DNA from: Pyrenochaeta sp. MPI-SDFR-AT-0127
Lineage: Eukaryota > Ascomycota > Dothideomycetes > Pleosporales > Cucurbitariaceae
Direction of reading: 5' to 3'
Length of the DNA: 64,000 bases
Assembly (NCBI GenBank): GCA_020747015.1
Contig: JAGTJM010000006.1
Location: forward strand, 682,001-746,000
Part shown: in pieces, positions 33,518-44,803 of the stretch
Layout of the letters: each line of letters opens with the position of its first letter
How positions within the stretch are numbered: position 1 is the stretch's first letter
Position numbers and translations under genes: made by a program
The notes under the pieces: generated by a model
What the model was told of the DNA's origin: nothing
The model's input: the letters and a program-made list of their open reading frames with translations, nothing else
The model's database searches: none

Positions 33518-34724
33518 TCACCACCATGTGCGAAAATCAACTGTGCTGACATCGATACCCAATGCCTGTAACGCACTAGTGTCAAGATGGCAATCGTACG
33601 GCCTGATTGTCCCATCATTAGGTTCTGCATCTGGCTTATAGGATTCCATATTGTCAATAGGCAGTCCCATTATATCGGCAAACGTCTGGCAAATCTGCCA
33701 CTTCGTCATTTGGTCCTCTGACGTGAACTGGAGGATGCTCGGTAGGTCGTGGGACCTAATTAGAAATTGTCAATAACTGTCAAATCATGTTCGCGCAGAA
33801 GCCTCAACTCGAACAAGACTTACATATGCGCTGTGTCTAAATAGTATTTCGAAATGTCGCGACAGACTCTGCCTACGTCCTGGGTATTCGTAGGAAATCT
33901 GAGCGCGTAATCATCCACTTGAATCTTTGGCTGCCCTTGTTCGAGATTTTGAGCATTCCAAAGTTGTGACATGAGCACATTGACAGCACTCTCTTTCGGT
34001 TCATCACAAGACCCATACAAAACTGGAATCCGAAGCACGACGACTTTGTTCTGAGCTCCTTGTCTCCTCGCTACATCAAGGACAGCCTGCTCACCCTCAA
34101 GCTTCGTTTGACCATAACTGGAGGCACGGTTAGCAAACTTTCGATACCGCAGCTTAAGAACTTTTTGGGCTCCATGGGTAACTTCAGTGCCTTTCACGTC
34201 CCAGGGGGCACCCATGTACCAAACCGGAATTGACAGAGGGCAGACAAGGTAGAGTGTGACAGTGAACTCACACATTAGGCGGAGCTGGCGTTGACGATGG
34301 CTTGTATGGCGCCTCGCCTGGCCGTCCGGAAAATACATAGTCGGTCGAGATGTAAATCAGGAGGATTCCACGAGCTATTGCTGCTTCCGCAAGTGCTTTG
34401 CTCGAGTCTACGTTGATGATCCGAGCTGCCTCAGGATTTGCTGTGCACGAGTCTGGGAAGCGATTTGCAGCGCAATGGACTATAACGTCAGGCTTAACAT
34501 GGTCAAGTACTCGCGCGATCTCTTCTTCTTTCAAAATATCCAATTTAATAACATCTGGAGGGCTGATACGGTTCAGACCGGTCCCAATAGCAGTCCAGCC
34601 ATCGAGAAAGAACTGTCTTTGCACTTGTCGTCCGAGAAGTCCACTAGCTTCATTGTGAAGTTAGCCAGCGGCTGGCGAGTATTGTGGCAACTTTACCTCC
34701 AGTGATCAGAGCAGTCTGCGTCAT
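33518..34724 (-). CDS. RmlD/MAT2B-like NAD(P)-binding protein, 311 aa
   Basis: An extended short-chain dehydrogenase fold of the RmlD/MAT2-beta group. In animals the MAT2-beta member regulates methionine adenosyltransferase; bacterial RmlD members reduce dTDP-4-dehydrorhamnose. The exons are 34697-34724, 34272-34647, 33824-34117 and 33518-33755; introns of 49, 154 and 68 nt are GT-AG and phases close. The first exon is only 28 nt and begins MTQTALITG, joining to ASGLLG to form the Rossmann glycine motif (residues 8-15). LLIYISTDYVFSG is the family Ser/Thr-Tyr region and YGQTKLEGEQ holds the Tyr and Lys of the active site. VVLRIPVLYG and the C-terminal TSEDQMTKWQICQTFA complete the pattern. 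Head to head with the CFIm25 gene, 260 bp apart. The precise role in fungi is unsettled. Confidence 0.88.
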
Positions 34725-34984
34725 ATTACTCGAGATAATTGATGACCCAGTATATTTATATGCACTGTCCTGATAAGCTACATAAACCGAGTCTAGGTCT
34801 TCCAGTGAGGCAAGCAGAAGACCAGAATGAGATGGGTGTGGAGCTCGAGTGAGGGACTGGCTCCGTGCGTTGTCACGTGAATCCGAGAGCACCAGATCCC
34901 TGTCATGGTGCCGCGACCGCTCCTGGCTTCATCGTCGCGAAGCCGCCAGCTCCTAACGGCGATAACAATCGCAACACCTGCACA
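34725..34984. promoter_or_regulatory. 260-bp bidirectional promoter
   Basis: The only upstream sequence for both the RmlD/MAT2B-like gene (minus) and the CFIm25 gene (plus). It is compact and GC-rich toward the CFIm25 side. No specific site is claimed. Confidence 0.65.
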
Positions 34985-35951
34985 ATGTCCACAATAACAC
35001 AGCAAGCTTCTCAAAGCTCATATCCGCAAGTGCGACCTTTCTATGTCTGCTAGCAAAATCTAACACTTTGCCAGCCCAATTCTTCCAAAGGATTTCAACG
35101 CAAACCAGCCGAAGACCATCCGCCTGTATCCTCTCAGTAACTACACATTTGGGACCAAAGATGGCCAGCCAGAAGAAGATCCTTCGGTGCTTGCCCGTTT
35201 AAAGCGGTTGGAAGAGCACTTCTCAGAGCATGGCATGCGCCGAACATGTGAAGGCATCCTTGTCTGCCACGAGCACAACCACCCTCATATACTCATGCTA
35301 CAGATTGCAAACGCCTTCTTCAAACTGTATGTAAAAGGATCTTCCATTTCTAGCACTTACTGACGTCGTGTAGCCCCGGTGACTACCTTCGTGCAGAAGA
35401 CGACGAGATCGAAGGTTTCAAGGCAAGGCTGAACGAGCGGCTTGCTCCAGTAGGAACACAATTCACAGGCGAGGGTGTCAACGATGAGTGGCAGGTTGGC
35501 GATACACTGGCACAGTGGTGGCGGCCAAACTTTGAGACATTCATGTACCCCTTCATCCCCGCGCATGTTACGAGACCAAAGGAGTGCAAGAAGCTCTACT
35601 TCATCCAACTCCCGCGAAGCAGTGCGTCTACCCAACCAACAACCAATAAGGCAATTAGCTGATCATTTCATAGAGGTATTGAGCGTGCCGAAGAACATGA
35701 AGCTTCTCGCCGTTCCGCTCTTCGAATTGTACGATAACACTGCGCGATACGGACCTCAGCTTTCAGCAATCCCCCATCTGCTCTCCCGCTACAATTTCGA
35801 ATTCATTGACGAAGAAGGCAATGTCGCAGCCTGCACACCAGGCGTCGGACCACCAGAAGGCACCCTGCAGACAAAAGTTTTGGCAGGAGGAGAGGATGTT
35901 AGGATGGATGCAAATGGAGATGGCACTGGAAGCGATATAACATTATCGTAG
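34985..35951 (+). CDS. NUDT21: Cleavage factor Im 25-kDa subunit (NUDT21/CPSF5), 268 aa
   Basis: A pre-mRNA 3' processing protein that binds UGUA elements and helps choose poly(A) sites. Exons are 34985-35029, 35091-35326, 35374-35621 and 35674-35951; introns of 61, 47 and 52 nt are GT-AG and phases close. The first intron acceptor is chosen at 35090 because it is the one that restores the frame (SYPQ then DFNANQPKTIRLYPL). Family features are the run RLYPLSNYTFGTK, the Nudix-like core GMRRTCEGILVCHEHNHPHI followed by PGDYLRAEDDEIEGFKARL and the WWRPNFETFMYPFIPAHVTR stretch. As in other CFIm25 proteins, the catalytic Nudix Glu residues are largely lost, so it binds RNA rather than hydrolysing nucleotides. 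The C-terminus carries a fungal-specific acidic tail of about 40 residues. Confidence 0.92.
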
Positions 35952-37652
35952 ATGCCATGCTCCTCGCTCTATATTCTTTTAACGATGCTAATGCATATTG
36001 ATGGCGTTAGGCGTTCAAATGCGCAGGAAGGAACCATCCACGCTTGTCCTCATTATTGGGGCTTGGTTGGGTTCAAAGCTGAATTTGCGGACATGGATTT
36101 TTCCAATTCTAATGCAACATAAGCGTAAATATGATCGTTATGACATGGTGAAAAGCTTTCGTTAGCGGCTATGATCAGTTGAACTCAGATGATTTGCATC
36201 CATGAAACCGACAGAGTACAGTTTTGAGAATTTTTAAATTTGAATTTTCGCATTGGCTTGTTGTGAGGTGCTACTCTGCGACATCAAGCCTCGACCCAAT
36301 TGGAAATGGAGACATGATGAGCTTGGATCTGTACGTCCAATAGTCACATTTAGAGATTAACTTCTAACAAGATTCTTCGACGCATCTACAAACAATGGAC
36401 CAATCTAGTCCTCCCCCCGCTTTGACTGTTCGGTGCTTCGTTTCTGAATACAGATTGACTAGAGAGACAGTCAAATATCGCTTGAAATAAAGGACACAGG
36501 CGAATTTGGCTGAGACATAGTGAGCAGGAGAACATATCGTTTGCAAATGACTGTTGTAGTTAGTACTACGGCGATGGGCTGAGACTATCAGGTTATAGAC
36601 ACACGACGAACGTCAATGAGCCTCTTCACTAGAAGCGCGTCTTCCTGTACCTGATTCATACCTGTTCTTTCATCTGCTCACTCTTCAACCTCTCCCATTT
36701 CATTTGATCATAACTCTTCTCATCAGCATCCATCACGTCGAATTTGGAATTCCGCTTTGCCCGTCAATCTTCTTGTTGCTCCGCTATATCTACACGCCAC
36801 ACCGTCCAGAACGTATTAATTGCATCATCTTCCGCTATCCTTCGCCATAAACCTCTTCCTTATTAAACTATTCGTGCTATTATTTTAATAAATTTTGACT
36901 ACATTCTCAATATGTCCTCTACATAACAGCTTACAGGATCATACTTAAGTATAGATAGATTTAACGCACATCATTTATGCGCAACATAGCGCACTATGTA
37001 GATATAATGTTTTAAGAATTTCCTACATCATCGTTTCTAGGGCACAGATATAAAGAAGACATCAAAGGTAAAGGTATAAATTTTCTGAAGTTGATCATTT
37101 TGATAAGTCTGAGAGGTAAAGTAAGGTTCATCATTCTCAGAATGATGAAAAGAAGCAAAGAATGGCTATGACTGTAAAGTTGGAGAACTTCAGCCAATAT
37201 GAAGTCCAAAAGCCTGAATATGAAACGCCTGCTGCAGGTGATTGGGAGTAAGCTCGAAGATGATTCCAGGCATGCTCAGTAACCCATCTGAGAGCGAGAG
37301 AAAAGGGGGCGAAAACAAAATCCGAATGAGAAGAACCATCACCCTCATTCCCAAATGCCTTCCCGCATAAGTGCAGCCAAAAGCCAAGAAAATGAAAAGT
37401 AAGATGCCAGACCCAAAGCCAACTTTTAGCCGTACAATAACTGAAATTTCATAGCCAGAAAAAGAAAAGACTTCCAGACTGCACGGGAAACTCTTTTCAG
37501 GTAGACATCAAGAACCATCTGCGAAAAAAACCTTGTCAGCGCTACTGAAGCCAAAAAGACCTCCACGCCCTTAAAAACGCCAAGGGAAAACTTACCCAGA
37601 GAAGCAAAGACGTTCCCAAATACCCCAAGCTTTCCCCAGCTCTTCAACCTCT
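35952..37652. other. AT-rich gene-poor region
   Basis: About 1.7 kb with many short TA- and AAT-rich segments (especially 36780-37140) and no frame of note. Composition is clearly more AT-rich than the flanking genes, as expected for an AT-rich island or decayed repeat. No inverted repeats or transposase fragments are recognised. Confidence 0.55.
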
Positions 37653-38484
37653 TCAGTACTTGCTCTTCGCATCATAGTAATTCTGGAACGTATCGTTGAA
37701 AAGGCGAGAGCGCGTTTCGGCTGGCATATGTACCCACTGATCATGCCAGATCTCTGTCGGAGAAACTTTTTCAGTTTGAATCTGGAGAATCTCGAGCTTT
37801 GTATTTTTGGATGAAACAGTCAGGAACCATACTTTATTGCCTTGATTGTCGATGCGAGTATCCCAGCGCCTCTCGGCCTTTGAGGATGGAATTAGCATGG
37901 AAGCTTAATGTATATAGGATGTTGGATGTTGGATACTCACCTCAAGGTCTAACTCTTCTTGTTGCTTCTTCTTTATGTAAGCTTGAAGAATTTCTGCTTG
38001 GGTTGATGAGTCGATGGGTGATCGTGTTGCTCGCTTTAACGGTGGTGAAATCGGGTCTTCATGCATTTCAGATCGCTTTTTGGAAGTAGTACGAGAAGTT
38101 GTCGCAAGAGTCCTCGAGCTGCTGAAGGGTTCGTTCGGGGTCCTACCTACTGGTAGTAATGATTTTCCATTAGGCCGGCGCTGGTCGTTGACTTCATTGC
38201 TGGCCTGCTTAGCAAGAGTCAGCACCGCCCACTAATCCTTCATAAACTCCCAATACACTCACCATCGGCACTGGTTCTCCTTGCAGACGCGGAAAGTTGA
38301 GACGATGATCCTGTTGGCATCGTGTAAGCAAAGGAAGCCTATCCTCATTTTCGTCTCTGCTCTTCTCCGTGCCGTAATTGCTAGATGCATTATTTGAGGT
38401 GCTATTCACAACGCTTTGAGGCTTAGTCTGGACTTTATAATAGAAATATTGGTCTTTCACTGGATCAAGCCATTCACGAAACAT
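37653..38484 (-). CDS. Orphan three-exon gene in an AT-rich island, 237 aa
   Basis: Unknown function. The exons are 38263-38484, 37941-38207 and 37653-37877; introns of 55 and 63 nt are GT-AG and phases close, which argues for a real gene. The first exon starts MFREWLDPVKDQYFYYKVQ. The second exon is rich in Ser, Arg and Pro and low in complexity (about residues 75-163). The C-terminal exon, from residue 164, has a compact core WFLTVSSKNTKLEILQIQTE then IWHDQWVHMPAETRSRLFND that looks like a small folded domain I do not recognise. It has no signal peptide or membrane segment. It lies between two AT-rich gene-free stretches with a 14-bp tandem repeat 76 bp upstream. It could be a lineage-specific gene. 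Confidence 0.65.
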
Positions 38485-38559
38485 TCTGTTGGTGTTGTAG
38501 TGGCCTGGACGGAGCTTATTCTCACGAAGCTTTCTGGTCGAAGCGGCAGAAAGAGAGAA

Positions 38560-38603
38560 GACTAGCGGGCGAAGACCAGCGGGCGAAGACTAGCGGGCGA
38601 AGA
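38560..38603 (+). repeat. Three tandem copies of a 14-bp GC-rich unit
   Basis: The unit GACTAGCGGGCGAA occurs three times head to tail (the middle one has GACCAG), followed by a partial copy. It lies about 76 bp upstream of the orphan start in otherwise AT-rich DNA, so it could act as a promoter element. Confidence 0.9.
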
Positions 38604-39476
38604 TATAATATATAGTTGTTTGTTCCGAAATATCAGAGAGTGCTTCTTGCATGTACTACGGAAGGAAAAAAGTATGGTGTAAAAAAGAACAATCTAGCAA
38701 CCACATATATATCCCTCCTGCCATCAAGCGCAGAGGACTATATGTAAGCGGTGAAAAAATAAGCCCTCTCACCTGCTATATCCTCTCTCACTTCTAATAC
38801 CTTCTTCTACTCCATTCGCCCCACCCAACGCCCTCAGGAATGATAAACACCTTACTGCGCCATCGAGCACAATGATCGCAAGTAAGACTCTCTCTCTATC
38901 CTATCTTAAGGATAATACCTTCACGTGTGGAGCTATGTTATTCGTATACTTTAGATGCTTAGTTTACGAGTATAGAATCTAGGATAGAATATCTAGATAC
39001 TATACGGGTGCTGGGATTTTTGCGAATAAAGAATATTCATTTTTAGATTTCCTGACTACTGGGGGTATGCGGCGAAAAGATAAAAGGAACTTTCTTTACT
39101 GCATCTAAGTAGATGGAATCGACTATGGATTGTTTTGGGGAGCAACGTGTAAATGGTCAGATGTTCAGATTAGTAGGATAAAGCGCTAGGAAAGGATGGC
39201 TCAAAAGTGAGTGTAAAATACGAATGTATGGCCTGGTGAGATAACATCTGGACGTATGGTAGGAAACATGTATATAAACATCAATTTTTGGATAAAAAGA
39301 CTGCTTGCTATTGTAGGGACTGTGCCTGAACGCTATGTAACGGGAAGGACTGCAAAAAAGAAAGACACTAATAATGATAAAGGACCGTCCACACGCAACG
39401 TATCGGTACATTACGACACGATGGCTATCCTGTTCATTCGCTCCCCAATACCACACCCTCCAATCACTTCATTCTC
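38604..39476. other. AT-rich intergenic region
   Basis: TA-rich sequence between the orphan gene and the S-adenosylmethionine decarboxylase 3' end. No supported gene or repeat family. Confidence 0.5.
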
Positions 39477-41130
39477 CTAGTACACCTCACCCAGCCTGGG
39501 CTTTCCACCCTTCCAATCATCTCTCTCGTAGTACCTAAAGACCAAGTCATATCCATCCAGATCGTGGACGATGCGATCCACACGGCGGTATCCTGGAATC
39601 GTTTCCATCCTCTTGGCCTTTTCAACACCCTTACCTGGGCGTTCGTCGGTAGTAGGTTTGGCCTCAAAGAGAGTCACACTAAAGCGGCCAGGCTTGAAGA
39701 TGCCAACCACATGTTCGACAACGTCGGCCGTCTCTCTGCCAGTCTGTCGGGCAGGCACATTGGTCTCGAAAGAGGCGTAGGAGCACTGCGGCTCAGGCGT
39801 GACATGAACGGTGAAGTAGTGCGTAGCATCTGAGCCTTTCTTGGAGCCATTGGGAGCGCCCCCCGGAGCGGGGACAACGCCGTTGGCAGAGAAACCACAG
39901 GGTGTGAATAGATAGGCGTCGATTCGGGCATCAGGATACTTGGACGTTGGATATACGTCAGCCAGGCCACAGGCTTCGGAGACAACAGTGCCAAGCGAGT
40001 GACCTTCGGTGGTCAGCTCTTCAGGAAACGTGAGCTCGTCGTCCGAGCTGAACCCGGAGTGGTCAGAAGAAGTCTGTTCAAAGACATCGAAGCTGTCATC
40101 CGAGGTATGCGTGTTGGCAGCAGAGTTGAGGACCGTTGACCCGCCAAGGCTCTCACACTTCTCCTCCGGGATGGATCCAAGGGATTGAATAGCAGTCTTC
40201 CGGGCATCACGAGCTTTTTGGAGGTATCGACCTTCCGCAACCGCACTTGCGTCCTCGAGGTAGAACTGACGAGCGTTCATCTCATCGAGATCGGTCATCA
40301 GAACCTCCAAAGTCTCGTCCTCCTCCTCTTCAGTAACTCGCTCAGGCAGCAGGCGCTGAGGATGACTAACGAACTTGGTTTCGGTCTCTGCAATCTCATG
40401 GGCCGGACTGGTGGGCGGAGTGAGACGCATATCAGGACCAGTAATGTACAAGTACCAATGTTCGCCATTCATCTTTCCAATCATGTAGGCGCTGCCTCCC
40501 TGGAAGCGCTGATCAAGGTACCGTACTTCGTCTCGCCAGCTACGATGAGGACCTCGCTGCTGATCTGGGTAGAGAAAGTTCTTCCTGCTGTAGAAGACGC
40601 GGTAAGGCGTGGCAGCCGCTGCAATGCCCGAGCCCGGCTGAGCAGCAACATATGGGAAGCCGGCGTCGACGGCAGCAATCTCTAGCATGCGAGTAAGTCC
40701 CCAGAGCAGAGTTGTGGTACCACAGGTCTTGAGCACGACCTTGTGGGGAAAGACGAAGAAGCTCGACTCGGACAAGAGATAGGCGTCGACATGCTCCGAC
40801 TCAATGACAGAAAGGACCTTGCAATTGACCAGATCGAGCATCTCCTTCCACACCTCAGCAGACACCTTCTTGAGGCCAAGAGGGCCAGCCTGACCAGGCA
40901 GGTCGGTGGCAGAGGCACTGAACCATACCTCTAGAAGCTTCTCAGGGCCTGTCACATGTTAGCCTGGGCATCCTGAACAGGAGCATGTACCGTGTGTGTG
41001 TGTGTGTACCTTCAAAGGCATTGGTCGAGTCAAGATCGATGGTGGCTTCCTTATTGATTGTCAAATGTGGGGTGCCAATGTGCGACGACGGGGACGCAGT
41101 GTAGTGCTTGGGGATTTCAGTAGCGACCAT
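39477..41130 (-). CDS. SPE2: S-adenosylmethionine decarboxylase proenzyme, 530 aa
   Basis: AdoMet decarboxylase makes the aminopropyl donor for spermidine and spermine. Exons are 41010-41130 and 39477-40948; the 61-nt intron is GT-AG, phases close. The proenzyme self-cleaves between E101 and S102 in AYLLSESSFFVFPHK, and S102 becomes the catalytic pyruvoyl group. Other family landmarks are VLKTCGTTTLLWGLTRMLE and the segment YPDQQRGPHRSWRDEVRYL, then GEHWYLYITGPD. The C-terminal half has the paired HYFTVHVTPEPQCSYASFE motif. Compared with yeast Spe2 the protein carries an acidic, Ser-rich insert of about 110 residues (about 220-330), common in filamentous fungi. The intron contains a GT repeat at 40992-41007. 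Regulation by upstream frames, known in animals, is not visible here. Confidence 0.95.
40992..41007 (+). repeat. GT dinucleotide microsatellite inside the SPE2 intron
   Basis: About eight GT units next to the splice donor on the minus strand (CA repeat in the transcript). Length changes would alter the intron but not the protein. Confidence 0.85.
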
Positions 41131-42676
41131 CTCTTGGCTATGTGGCAGCTATGCGCGCGGAACAGATATGACAAGACGGGTTTGCTGGATCTGTTGATGG
41201 GGCTGCTTGGAGATGGAGCTAGCTGTGAGCCGCTCGCTCAGACAAGCAATGCGGTGCTCGCCTGAGAAGAGAAGGCCCACGGGTCGTGAAGAGGGGGGAG
41301 AGGCTGGCGTTTGCCAGCAGCAGCCGATGGGAGTGTGGTGTGACGTAGCGTAGTCGATGTTAGGGAGGTCGGGCGGAAAGCGGAATAAACGAGGCTTTGC
41401 GCCGGGAAATTGTGTCAGTCGGTGTGGTCCTCGCGATACCAGATTCCGATACCCTGGGCAAGTATCGGGTCCAGCAGACGAGGAGATCTGCTTAGTGGGG
41501 TGTGAAGACGGGCGGTGGTGGGCGGCGGGGAGTAGCGGGTGTTATCTGGGCCTGCAGCAGTCAGCATTGTGTGTCCCCTGAGAAGCCTTACACGCTGGTT
41601 CACACAGTGGTTGTGGCGGCGGAGGTTGTTGTGAAGGGTTGCGGCAGAGACACGACTCACTTCGCAGGCTTGGACAGAAAGCGTACCAGGTCCTCTTGAC
41701 GCATGGAAAGGCGAGAGCGGGCGGCGGAAGACGGTCTGCGGGCTATGACAGCCTATGCAGTGTGGTAGCACGTGAAGAGTAGGGCTGCCAGCTTGACGGC
41801 GTCGATGCGACGAAGAGTGTGCAGCTGAGAAGGCACTTCAATGGCGTTGGGCGCTGGTGCGGGAACTGAGTGTCTTTTTTAGTTGGGACCCTTCTTTGCT
41901 GAGTTGCGGGCAGCCTGGCCAACGCCGCGGGGCCGCGACTGTGAGAGGGACAACGTACTGTTCGAGGCAGAGGCAACCTTCACCGAAGCAATCCAAGGGG
42001 GGTTTGCTGCTGATGTGGGCGTGGGAGAGCTTTGGGCCTTGTCGCGTGTGTGAAGATTTTCCCGCACATGCGTTGTTTTTTGGACTAGGACGTCACCGCC
42101 AGTTGTGGCTGGAATGGTGCCGCCGCCGCCCCCGAGCCAGCGCCCGTTCGCCCTAACCAGCTGCCCTTCAACAATCGCCCTGCTCGTTCTCGCACAGGGA
42201 GGAGACAAAACATGTCATGGATCATGCTCGATTACTACGGCCCAGCCTGGTAATGCGTTTGTATGCTCGCAATCAGCCGCCCACAAACCAGTGCCCATCG
42301 CGAGTCCCATTCCACATGTGTGCCCATGTTCATCCAACTTACTCGTCATCAAAATATATCCTCCAAAGATAGCACCTCAACACCCGCTATAGCCATGCCC
42401 AATCCTGCTATCATAATGCCTAGCCCAGCCCCATATTACCTCGACATGTGCACCACCTCGCTGATTATTGCCTACCGCTCAGCCGCAACTCTCTGCACCT
42501 CAACCCCAGCACCCAGACTGCACACCTGCATACCGTGCCAGCAACGCCATTCCGTCCCTCCGCTCTGCATTCATGACACCGCTAATTGTCCCACCCAGCT
42601 ATATGCGCATATCATCCCGTCGTATACCTATAGCAGCCTTCCACACTTTTTAATCGTCTGCCGTCGCCCGTGCTGC
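41131..42676. other. Gene-free upstream region of SPE2
   Basis: About 1.5 kb. GC-rich near 41280-42200. Short frames on both strands (for example 41857-42156 and 42263-42835 on plus) are not supported; the second overlaps the last exon of the epoxide-hydrolase-like gene antisense. It probably holds the SPE2 promoter and a long leader. Confidence 0.45.
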
Positions 42677-44803
42677 TCAACTTGCCGTGAAAGGAAGGTT
42701 GCCGAGCTTCCCATGCGACAAGAACGTACCAAAGCATTCTCGCAGATCAAGTACCAAAAGGTCGGGCTGCTCCCATGCGGGCAGCACGCTGGGTCGTTGG
42801 TGGCGCTTCACCCACGCCATGTCCCACGACGCTGAGCCCCACATCAGCGGCGTCGTTCTACTACTCTTGCGCCCCTGGAATGAACTGATGCCCAGAGGTA
42901 CTGAACAGTACTCATTCCATTGGGAACTACTGGTGTCGAGGTGAGCGCGGCGCAGCCAACGAAGTGCCTACACATCGTGGTACGTTAGCAGGCTACAACT
43001 GTAAATGAGGCTCTTGAATATCTTTTTGGGGGGCTTTGCGCAGCTTTGCAATACCGGCTGGACCTAGTACTCCAAAAAAAAAAATTACCCGTCGCCTAGA
43101 TGACGTCTCTATACACTGGAAATACGTACAGCTTCAGGACCTGGGAGCCATTGCAGCATCGTAAAATTTAGAACCTCGGTGGGTGACCAGATGTAGTTGC
43201 GAGCATCCATATCGCTCTGCTGGGGCTTGAATGGATGCTGTGCCCGGTCTGTACCTCTTGATTGACTTTGGTTTTGTTCCTCTTGATCATAGTGCGAGTC
43301 CTGCATCTCGAGCTCAACTGGTGACAGAAACGGCGACCTTGATCTTGATGTGAGCGGTGAGTGTGATGGCACTCGAGTGTGGATGACATCGAGTAACGCT
43401 GCTAAAAGGCCTACGGGGGAGTCGCATAGCGAAAAGGCGAGCGTCTGCGGTCGAAGTGAATACAACCGGTGTAGTGTCGGCCCTATCGGCCTCGTGGAGT
43501 AGAGCGAGTCTTGACTGTCCTCTGGTTGTTCTCCTTCAATGTGTGTCTGCAGCTCCGCAGGTATGTAGCCAAAACTTAAGAGGGGTATTTTGGCCTGTGT
43601 CAATCGTGCGATCCGATACTTCATGTAAACAAGTGGGCCGCGTTTGTACGTTGGCTTGGCGAATGACGGGTTCGCTGTGTGGACTGCCAAACAATGTTTT
43701 GGGTGATGTAGTGCCAAAGCCCGGCAGATACTAAAGCCCCTAGTCGAGTCAACAGGGTTGGTCTCAAGTGTCCAAGGCATACTCACCATCCCGTGCCGTG
43801 AGTGACATAGTGATCATATCCCAACTGGCCCATCAGTTGGTTGAACACCCCTGCTGTTGCTTTGAGCCCAAATTCCTCAGACAAACTTGCATCGCTGAAT
43901 CCAAAGCCCGGTATACTCGGTGCAATAACATGGAAAGCTTGCTGTGCGCCGTCACCAAAGCTGGGCAGTGATTGGGGATCAGTGAGCGCGTTCAGGATAC
44001 GCTGGACTTCGATGAATGAGGAGGGCCAAGTGTGGCAAAATAATAGCGGTATCGCGTTCTTATGTTTCGATCGCTTGTGAACAAAGTGTATTCGAAATGA
44101 CTGGGAGGTCGAGGGATTCGATGTTGCAGGTGTGGTGATTGTCGTGCGGTACTGGGGAAGCTCTAGGTTGAATACTGCTTCCGCAGCTCTCCAGTCATAT
44201 CCATCAAGCCTGGAGCCAAGTTAGCGTCTCTCACTCGGTAGTGTTTGAATAGAGGTAATATAATCCATCATCAAAGCCCCGCAGCCTGGCCAAGTGAGTT
44301 TAGTGGTGGATGACCGGATCATCGACTATGTATCGAGCTGCGCAGGGAACAAGATATGAATGCCTTCAAACACCCATTGAGTTTCTCAACTCCACTCGTA
44401 GCGACCACTAAGCTACGCTGTCCAACATGTTGGCTAGCGCCCGGCATCATCTCTACTCGCAATCTCGTCCTTGTCTTTCGAGACTCCTTATGTTTTGCAT
44501 CCTCGACCGTTGTTCTCCCTAGTGCGAGCGGACCTGGCTGGCTCGTAGAAAAACGTACTTACCAGAAATCCAGCAATGGCTCGAGAACACTCTTTGGTGT
44601 ACCTTGATCCCAGCTCCTTTGCTCGGGAAGCTCAAGCTCGCGCGGCAGACGTGTTAGTTCGAGTTTCTTCTTCGTCAGCTCCAGGTATTTGGCTGAGACC
44701 TGGAATAATGGTGAGCAGTTGCCAATAGCCGAGGAGGAGGAAGACGAGCATGCATGCTATAGGTACTAGCCGCCTCTTTTTCACCATCTTGTGCCGTCGT
44801 CAT
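42677..44803 (-). CDS. Epoxide-hydrolase-fold protein lacking the catalytic Asp and His, 496 aa
   Basis: An alpha/beta-hydrolase of the epoxide-hydrolase family. Exons: 44767-44803, 44563-44692, 43787-44209, 43130-43739 and 42677-42967, joined by GT-AG introns of 74, 353, 47 and 162 nt; phases close. The EHN-type N-terminus is LELTRLPRELELPEQRSWDQ, then YDWRAAEAVFN. AIPLLFCHTWPSSFIEV is the oxyanion region (HTWP, 115-118, in place of HGWP). AFHVIAPSIPGFGFSD is the strand before the nucleophile elbow. The elbow reads VTHGTGWGF: the nucleophile Asp of the usual GGDWG is Gly (G196). Near the C-terminus, where GGHFAAxE supplies the catalytic His, the protein reads RPSVLPAWE (V461). Otherwise the fold is intact, with no stop, so it is probably a binding or regulatory protein. 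The alternative start at 44787 is possible. The start and first exon are the least certain parts. Confidence 0.8.
43074..43084 (+). repeat. A11 tract inside an intron
   Basis: A poly-A run in the last intron of the epoxide-hydrolase-like gene. Listed for completeness. Confidence 0.8.

Noticed and set aside
42263..42835. 190-codon plus frame
   Set aside because: Runs antisense into the last exon of the hydrolase-like gene; composition is low in information.
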